Below, piece after piece: positions 44,765 through 50,015 of a DNA stretch of 50,015 nt; the first letter of the stretch is position 1; every line of letters begins with the position of its first letter. This DNA is from Oceanisphaera marina. Its GTDB lineage: Bacteria; Pseudomonadota; Gammaproteobacteria; Enterobacterales; Aeromonadaceae. The stretch is taken from contig NZ_BMKE01000024.1 of the NCBI RefSeq assembly GCF_014643915.1, positions 1-50,015 of the forward strand. Direction: 5' to 3'. A program made the translations under genes and the position numbers. A model generated the notes under the pieces. The model saw nothing but the letters and a program-made list of their open reading frames with translations. It made no database searches and was not told the DNA's origin.

Positions 44765-47761
44765 ATGGACACAGCATTGCAAGGCGTTGCCGAACTTGCC
44801 CTCGGTCAGGCAAAACCCGGTGCCAACCAACATCAGGCCTGGTTGCATTTGGGCGAACTTGGCGAGCAGTCGGTGTATGACTATCAGGGTGAAGAGCGCA
44901 TCAGTGGCTGCTATCAGGTACAGGTCACCCTGGTGTGCAGCACGCCGCTGCCGGCGCTCAGCTCGTTATTGCAACAGCCCGCTACCTTGGTGTTACAGAG
45001 CCCCCACGGCACCCAGCGCTACGTGCACGGCCTGGTGTTTGCCATGGCCGAGCTGGACCGCAGTGACCGCCATCTTCGTTATCAGCTGACCCTGGTGCCG
45101 CCCCTGGCCCTGTTGGCGTTGCGCCGCGGGGTGCGCATCTTTCAAAACGTCAGCGTGCCCGACATCGTCGAGCAACTGCTGACCGAGGCCGGACTGAGCG
45201 CCGACACCCGCAGCTGGCGATTAAGTGGTAACTACCCGCTACGCGACTATTGTGTGCAATACAATGAAACCGAACTGGCGTTTATTGAGCGCATTCTGGC
45301 CGAAGAAGGCATTCATTATCACTTTGCCCATGGGCCCGACGGCACGCTGCTGATATTGGCCGATGGTCCGGAAGGGTTAGATACCCTGGCCGAGTTACCC
45401 TTTAAAGCCGAAGCGGGCCTGGCCACCGAGCAGCACGCCATTCATCGCTTTCGTGTCGGGCCGGAGGTACGCTCGGGAAGCGTCAGCCTGCGCGACACCG
45501 ACTTTACTCGCCCCAGTTTGCAGTTGCACCCCAACAGCCTGGTGCAACAAGCCCAAGACGATGCCCAAGACAGCCCCGATGAGCACGGGCTGGAGGATTA
45601 CAGCTGGCCCGGCCCCTTTACCAGCCAGGCCCGCGGCAGCCAGCTGACCGACTTGAGTCTGGCTCGCCATCGCCACGACCGCGAACAGGTAGACGGCGCC
45701 AGTGACAGCCCGCAGCTGATGGCCGGCCATTATCAACCGCTCGGCGAGCATCCCGAATCGCAGTTCAATCAGGCCTGGTTGATTACCCAGCTCAGCTACC
45801 AGGGCAAACAGCCGCAAGTATTGGGTGAATTGGCGGACGGCCAGAGCACCTATAGCAACACCTTTACTGCCCAGCCCTGGACCAGCCCCTATAAGCCACC
45901 TTGCCCCGCCAAACCCCAGGTTCCCGGCCAGCAAAGTGCCATCGTGACTGGCCCTGCGGGCGAAGAGATTTACTGTGACGAATACGGCCGGGTAAAGGTG
46001 CAGTTTTACTGGGACCGTGAAGGACAGGGCGATGAAAAAACCAGTACCTGGCTGCGGGTCAGTCAGGGCTGGGCCGGTAACGGCTATGGCCAGTTAATCT
46101 TGCCCAGAGTGGGCATGGAAGTATTAGTCAGCTTTATTAACGGCGACCCCGATAGGCCCATCATCACCGGCTGTTTGTTTAACGGCAATAACCAACTGCC
46201 CTATGCACTGCCCGAGCACAAAACCCGCTCCACCTTTAAAACCGCCAGCAGCCCCGGCGGTGAGGGCAGCAACGAACTGCGCTTTGAAGACAAAGCTGGC
46301 AGCGAAGAAATCTACCTGCATGCCGCTAGGGACTATCAAGAGCGCATTGAAAATAACAGCCACAGCCATATTGTGAACGACCGCCAGCAGCTGATTGAAG
46401 GCCAGCACATTTTTGAAGTACGCGGCGAACACCACCATACGGTGCACGGCACCCATCATTATCAGAGCCAGGCGGATGAGCATCATGTGGTAGACGGCAG
46501 TCGTCACACCTTAATTGCAAACAAAGAACTGGTATCAGCAGGGCAGGAAATTCACCTGTCGACCGGGCAAAAAGTGGTGTTGGAAGCGGGCGCCGAGCTT
46601 ACCTTTAAAGCTGGCGGCAGCTTTTTGAAGCTGGATCCCAGTGGTGTGACCTTAGTTGGTCCGACGATTGATTTAAATAATGGGGGCCAACCTAGCGCTG
46701 GCAGCAGATCTAAAATACTTTTGCCGCTGCTTGGCAGTTTGGGTAGTATTGGCAATGTTTTTGGCAATAAAGTGACTTTTTCAAAGGCTTCTTCATCGCT
46801 ACTAACCACTCACTTTGCTAGTAATGCTTCTACTCATAATGAAATGGTTAAGCTAAATGAGGTCGACTATTCCGATGTGTTTAATCCTCCAGAAGTAAGT
46901 AAGACGTCAAAAACAAGTAAAACGTCAAACAAAAATAAGGAATACCGAGTAACGGATATTCCTTCTACAATGAGAAAAAAATTAAATTGGGAAAAATCGG
47001 CAGATGTTATGGATTTGTGGTTCAGCCTACCCGCAAGAGAAATGACACGCGAAGAAAAGTTAGGAAAGACATTAAAATTCCCGAAAGAATATATTAATAC
47101 AACACTTTTTCCGTGGTCATGGCTATCAGGGTTTTCTCAAGTGCAAGAAGGACTTGCTCAATTAAATAACAACATATTTAGCCCAGACGCTCAGAAAACA
47201 CTGAAAAGAAAATGTCAAGAGATGTTTGCAAGTCGTAGGGTGGGTGATAACTACTTATGGGATGGTGATATTTGGTCACTGCATAACAACTGGCAATTTC
47301 AATTACAAGTAATAAGTTATCAATTATTTAACGTTGATGATTTATATGGTTCATTAGGGAATTTTGCAATTTATGCAGCCATCACTTCCGCTCGGATAAA
47401 ACGAAAAGCAGGGACTAACATTGCTTCTGTACATATTTCTGAAATTGGTGTTTATATGCGAGATACATTCGAGTTTATAGGTGATCAATATTTGGGTCAT
47501 TGGGATTTTGATGGTGCGGGAATAAACATTCTCGCCGGAGTCGCGAATTCATCACCTGAACGCATTAGCTTTGAATGGCAACTTAAATCTTGGACTCCTT
47601 TTGTAGGCGTTACACAACCTTTTGGAAATAAAGATTTTCGTAAATATAGAGAGCAGAACAACAAGGGAGGAGACTTGCTTTTGTTTTCTGATGTTAAAAA
47701 GCTGCCGTTTGATTTTAGCGTAAACATTGTTTTAGAGGACCGTGATGTACCTTCTAATTAA
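44765..47761 (+). CDS. vgrG: VgrG spike protein with C-terminal DUF6402-like effector domain
   Basis: A trimeric T6SS tip protein, 998 aa from ATG 44765. Residues 1-390 are the gp27-like barrel (YQVQVTLVCS, YCVQYNETELAFIERILAEEGIHYHF). Residues about 395-475 are the gp5 OB region (EEIYCDEYGRVKVQFYWDREG, LPRVGMEVLVSFINGDPDRPIITG), followed by a repetitive needle with His-rich HHTVHGTHHYQSQADEHH and GQEIHLSTGQK. After GPTIDLNNGG (about 632) base composition turns AT-rich; a Ser/Lys/Thr linker precedes IPSTMRKKLNWEKSADVMDLWF (from about 732), which resembles DUF6402, a domain found in T6SS cargo. So this is an evolved VgrG. No strong ribosome site is seen at the start. Confidence 0.9.
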   Translation: MDTALQGVAELALGQAKPGANQHQAWLHLGELGEQSVYDYQGEERISGCYQVQVTLVCSTPLPALSSLLQQPATLVLQSPHGTQRYVHGLVFAMAELDRSDRHLRYQLTLVPPLALLALRRGVRIFQNVSVPDIVEQLLTEAGLSADTRSWRLSGNYPLRDYCVQYNETELAFIERILAEEGIHYHFAHGPDGTLLILADGPEGLDTLAELPFKAEAGLATEQHAIHRFRVGPEVRSGSVSLRDTDFTRPSLQLHPNSLVQQAQDDAQDSPDEHGLEDYSWPGPFTSQARGSQLTDLSLARHRHDREQVDGASDSPQLMAGHYQPLGEHPESQFNQAWLITQLSYQGKQPQVLGELADGQSTYSNTFTAQPWTSPYKPPCPAKPQVPGQQSAIVTGPAGEEIYCDEYGRVKVQFYWDREGQGDEKTSTWLRVSQGWAGNGYGQLILPRVGMEVLVSFINGDPDRPIITGCLFNGNNQLPYALPEHKTRSTFKTASSPGGEGSNELRFEDKAGSEEIYLHAARDYQERIENNSHSHIVNDRQQLIEGQHIFEVRGEHHHTVHGTHHYQSQADEHHVVDGSRHTLIANKELVSAGQEIHLSTGQKVVLEAGAELTFKAGGSFLKLDPSGVTLVGPTIDLNNGGQPSAGSRSKILLPLLGSLGSIGNVFGNKVTFSKASSSLLTTHFASNASTHNEMVKLNEVDYSDVFNPPEVSKTSKTSKTSNKNKEYRVTDIPSTMRKKLNWEKSADVMDLWFSLPAREMTREEKLGKTLKFPKEYINTTLFPWSWLSGFSQVQEGLAQLNNNIFSPDAQKTLKRKCQEMFASRRVGDNYLWDGDIWSLHNNWQFQLQVISYQLFNVDDLYGSLGNFAIYAAITSARIKRKAGTNIASVHISEIGVYMRDTFEFIGDQYLGHWDFDGAGINILAGVANSSPERISFEWQLKSWTPFVGVTQPFGNKDFRKYREQNNKGGDLLLFSDVKKLPFDFSVNIVLEDRDVPSN

Positions 47762-48278
47762 GAAAAAATTAACTATTTTCGTTCTATTGATCAGTGTTTT
47801 TTTTACATTAAAGATGGTCTACTTGGTGTGTTTAATACCCGACTTTGGAGATGGTGCCGGATACTCATATTACTCTCCTCAAGAGGGGCGGTATGAAGTG
47901 CTAGAAGTTTTTCCAGGAAAAGATGAACATAACAACTCCACAGATTGGGGGGGTATAGATCCTGTTTATGTTCTAATAGATAGAGAAACACAAAATGTAT
48001 TGTCGATTTATCGCCGGCCAATATGGGAAAGTGCGGATGTACTTTATGTACAAAGTGCAATTACTTGGGCACTATCAGGCACAAAGGAATATGATAAACC
48101 ATTTTATACACCTTATGGGTATTTGGTTGATCTCCACATTCCACTTTCGCCCACTTTATGGCAAAAGGCTCACGCCTGGATAGTGATAAATAGATATCAT
48201 ATAGATATAAATAAAATTAGAAAAACGTTTGTAGGTCATGGGTATTCTCATGTAGATAGCCTTCCGAACAAGACCTAA
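47745..48278 (+). CDS. Candidate immunity protein of the VgrG effector
   Basis: A 177-aa protein starting at ATG 47745 (a GTG one codon earlier is possible), overlapping the vgrG stop by 17 nt. One N-terminal transmembrane or signal helix (LTIFVLLISVFFTLKMVYLVCLI), then a soluble part with GYSYYSPQEGRYEVLEVFPG. AT-rich like the toxin domain. I do not recognise a family securely (DUF6201-like is possible). The position, overlap and periplasm-facing prediction fit an immunity protein against a toxin acting in the periplasm or membrane. Confidence 0.7.
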   Translation: MYLLIKKKLTIFVLLISVFFTLKMVYLVCLIPDFGDGAGYSYYSPQEGRYEVLEVFPGKDEHNNSTDWGGIDPVYVLIDRETQNVLSIYRRPIWESADVLYVQSAITWALSGTKEYDKPFYTPYGYLVDLHIPLSPTLWQKAHAWIVINRYHIDINKIRKTFVGHGYSHVDSLPNKT

Positions 48279-48385
48279 TGGCTAATTTTTTGCTATGCGA
48301 TAATATATTATAAAATCCAATAAACGAACTGGTGGTTTTTTAAGCTAAACTTTACACTCAAAAAATTGCAGTTTGGACTATATAT

Positions 48386-48418
48386 AAAAGACCCTAATAG
48401 GCCCCCCATGATTAGTTG
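48386..48418 (+). pseudogene. Degraded VgrG core remnant
   Basis: The translation DPNRPPMIS then a stop resembles DPDRPIITG of the intact VgrG (46145-46171). A VgrG needle sequence begins a few bases later at 48421. The about 290 bp that separate these motifs in the intact gene are missing, so this is a deletion-joined remnant in front of the displaced tail. Confidence 0.65.
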
Positions 48419-49717
48419 ATGCTCACCCACCATTGGCACGCCAAGGCCGATGAGCATCACATCATAGATGGCAACAGCCATACCTTAGTCGCAAGCAAAA
48501 AACTGGTGTCTGCGGGCCAAGAAATACACTTGTTTACGGGAAGAGAGTCGACTGGGCAAAAAATAGTATTAGAGGCAGGGGCCGAGCTTACTTTTAAGGC
48601 CGGTGGCAGCCCAGGGAGAGGGACGCCGGTTATGCCTAGGTTAGTGAAAAAACTCCTAGTATCTAGCGCTAACTTCAACGCCGAAGGTCGCTTCGGTAAC
48701 AGGGCTGGAGCAACCCCTTATTTATTGGCCACACTGTTGCCAAGCAGTTTTGAGGGTGACCAGACTGTCTTGGAGGAATCCAGCTTAGCACTCGCACGCT
48801 CCGCCACGGCCACTGAAGAAAGTCCGCCTGTTACGGAGGCATTGAGCGTATGCGACAAGCAAGTACCACAAGCAGCATTGAGTGAATTAGGCAATTGTGC
48901 GTTTTACTATCAGCCTTTACATGATGAATATGTTAACAAGACGGGAGTGTCAACCTGGGAAGCGATCAAGGCATGGGCGACGTTTTGGAACCCCTGGGAT
49001 GATCAGGCCGTCGCAAAGCGCCTGATGCAAAAACGCGACGCACTGATTACTTTGGATAGCCAAGATAGTGACTGGTCACGCCATGCCAATTTCATGATGC
49101 GTCATGTTAACTGTGGACACCTTCCGCCGAATTATTACCTTAGTTACGGATATTATTACTGCTCAATCTACGGCGCTAAGTTGTACCCAAGACTTAGCGA
49201 GCAAGGTAAAAAATGGCTGAAAAGCGCCCGCTATTTGCTACAAGAGAATATCGAAATTGGTCTAAAACAAAATATGAAAGGAAACGCTATTGCTATCGAG
49301 TGCAAGCGCTATCCCAATCGTACGGCACAGATGCAGGTTCAAAGACAAGAGCTTGAAATCGACCCAGATATGTTCAAGAGCTTCGCCTTCAAAACCCACG
49401 TGCCGGCCTATCTGGACGCGGGCTTGGCGGATTTGCCTTTCTCCGATCTTGCTAAAATCGGGGGCCAACCCAACCTGGAAGAATGGTTGGATGAACAAAC
49501 CTGGGAACAAGCCATCGACAGTGGTATTGAGGTGGGTAAAGACAAGCTTCGTCAGGCAGGCTCTGCGGTTGTTGATAGTCTGCAAGACGTTAAGGCTGCC
49601 GCCTTAGAAGTAAGACGAGCTGGAAAAGCCGCCATAAGAACTGCTCGAGAAGTGCGAGATGCTGCCCAGGCCGTGCAGTCTGCTCTGGACGCACTAACCC
49701 GCAAGTTTAGGTTTTAG
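48419..49717 (+). CDS. Displaced VgrG tail with unrecognised C-terminal effector domain
   Basis: 432 aa from ATG 48419 without a clear ribosome site. Residues 1-62 copy the VgrG needle end (ADEHHIIDGNSHTLVASKKLVSAGQEIHLF, TGQKIVLEAGAELTFKAGGS), matching 46474-46620 with a short insertion. The following about 370 residues differ wholly from the DUF6402-like domain: FYYQPLHDEYV, then a motif rich in aromatics and Cys (MMRHVNCGHLPPNYYLSYGY, YYCSIYGAKLYP), LSEQGKKWLKSARYLLQENIE, FAFKTHVPAYLDAGLADLP and an amphipathic Ala-rich tail. Probably a spare effector cassette awaiting recombination; it may not be expressed. The domain was not identified. Confidence 0.7.
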   Translation: MLTHHWHAKADEHHIIDGNSHTLVASKKLVSAGQEIHLFTGRESTGQKIVLEAGAELTFKAGGSPGRGTPVMPRLVKKLLVSSANFNAEGRFGNRAGATPYLLATLLPSSFEGDQTVLEESSLALARSATATEESPPVTEALSVCDKQVPQAALSELGNCAFYYQPLHDEYVNKTGVSTWEAIKAWATFWNPWDDQAVAKRLMQKRDALITLDSQDSDWSRHANFMMRHVNCGHLPPNYYLSYGYYYCSIYGAKLYPRLSEQGKKWLKSARYLLQENIEIGLKQNMKGNAIAIECKRYPNRTAQMQVQRQELEIDPDMFKSFAFKTHVPAYLDAGLADLPFSDLAKIGGQPNLEEWLDEQTWEQAIDSGIEVGKDKLRQAGSAVVDSLQDVKAAALEVRRAGKAAIRTAREVRDAAQAVQSALDALTRKFRF

Positions 49718-49737
49718 ATAACAGGAACAGAGTTCGT

Positions 49738-49938
49738 ATGAGATTCATTAAATGGTTTTTTCTGCTCGCCGTGTTGGCGGTGACGTGGAATGTGATTGGA
49801 GGTTGGGTAATGTGGACATCGGTCAGCAATGAATTTATGAAAGAGATCAAACCCTACGGGCCGGGTGATATCAGAGTGCGTGATGATCAGTTTATTTCCA
49901 TGAGGATGAGTGGTAACAGTTCACCCAGAGTGGCTTGA
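49738..49938 (+). CDS. Small membrane protein, possibly truncated immunity protein
   Basis: 66 aa beginning MRFIKWFFLLAVLAVTWNVIGGWVMW, a single hydrophobic helix with inward N-terminus, followed by a short soluble tail ending SGNSSPRVA. AGGAAC lies upstream. It sits 20 bp after the displaced effector, where an immunity gene belongs, but is short for one; its 3' end may be cut by whatever begins near 49920. Confidence 0.5.
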   Translation: MRFIKWFFLLAVLAVTWNVIGGWVMWTSVSNEFMKEIKPYGPGDIRVRDDQFISMRMSGNSSPRVA

Positions 49939-50013
49939 CGCACACAATTCTTCAGGAATGGGGTAATTCGTTTTTTCGATGCAGGCGCGGACTACGGCTC
50001 GTAACCACTCCTG
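49921..50013 (-). CDS. Possible partial gene entering from the right edge
   Basis: On the minus strand an open frame runs from the window edge for 30 codons (QEWLRAVVRACIEKTNYPIP, then EELCASSHSG) to a TGA at 49921-49923. It reads like a folded protein C-terminus and overlaps the end of the small membrane gene, so one of the two is probably a broken or shadow frame. Identity unknown. Confidence 0.25.
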   Translation of the reverse strand, partial: QEWLRAVVRACIEKTNYPIPEELCASSHSG

Positions 50014-50015
50014 AG

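Overview
The window looks like a chromosomal segment of a marine or brackish gammaproteobacterium, most likely of the Aeromonadales type (Oceanimonas/Oceanisphaera/Zobellella-like). That placement is inferred from gene content: mukF-mukE-mukB with cmoM and a divergent elyC, a complete rsxABCDGE-nth operon, CysB, and TpiA/PfkA close to their E. coli counterparts. No rRNA, tRNA or CRISPR array was seen.

Layout. 1-1.2 kb: a repeat-like gap and an intact IS5-family (IS427-like) element whose transposase needs a -1 frameshift. 1.2-6.2 kb: an SOS-controlled sulA-like gene with a near-perfect LexA box, a DUF4250 gene, thiopurine methyltransferase, a YjiH-type membrane protein, and DUF924 and DUF2057 genes. 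6.4-11.4 kb: a DinG-type helicase, a porin, a small DksA/TraR zinc-finger protein and DusC. 11.7-15.7 kb: a tightly overlapping minus-strand operon encoding an ECF-like sigma factor, a zinc-finger anti-sigma-like protein, the ArsS radical SAM enzyme, two arsenosugar-type glycosyltransferase family proteins and a fatty acid hydroxylase. 15.9-17.1 kb: a solitary methylthioribose kinase. 17.4-20.4 kb: a four-gene operon (His-rich DUF2796 protein, ABC ATPase, FtsX-like permease, DUF3299 protein) with a Zur-like box in front, matching the Zrg type of zinc uptake system. 20.6-26.3 kb: a LysR/MFS divergent pair, YecM, a membrane-anchored coiled-coil protein, CysB, glyoxalase I and CsbD. 26.5-32.9 kb: nth and the Rsx/Rnf electron-transport operon. 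33-37.7 kb: a TSUP transporter, pfkA, tpiA, elyC and cmoM. 37.8-44.3 kb: the MukFEB condensin operon. 44.5-50 kb: a type VI secretion accessory island. It holds a VgrG fused to an AT-rich C-terminal DUF6402-like domain, an overlapping candidate immunity gene, and a displaced VgrG tail carrying a different, unrecognised C-terminal domain followed by a small membrane protein. No other T6SS genes lie in the window.

The intergenic DNA is unusually rich in short repeats: heptad arrays (GGGATTT and GGGGACT types), a double-hairpin element of about 41 bp in at least three copies, and a looser family of 'ttaagccgtacgc / agctgtaagcggtcagc' words that often abuts gene 3' ends and sometimes supplies the last codons. 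The strongest candidates for new biology are the VgrG effector-cassette island, the sigma/anti-sigma-linked ArsS operon with a hydroxylase and no ArsM in view, and the repeat families.
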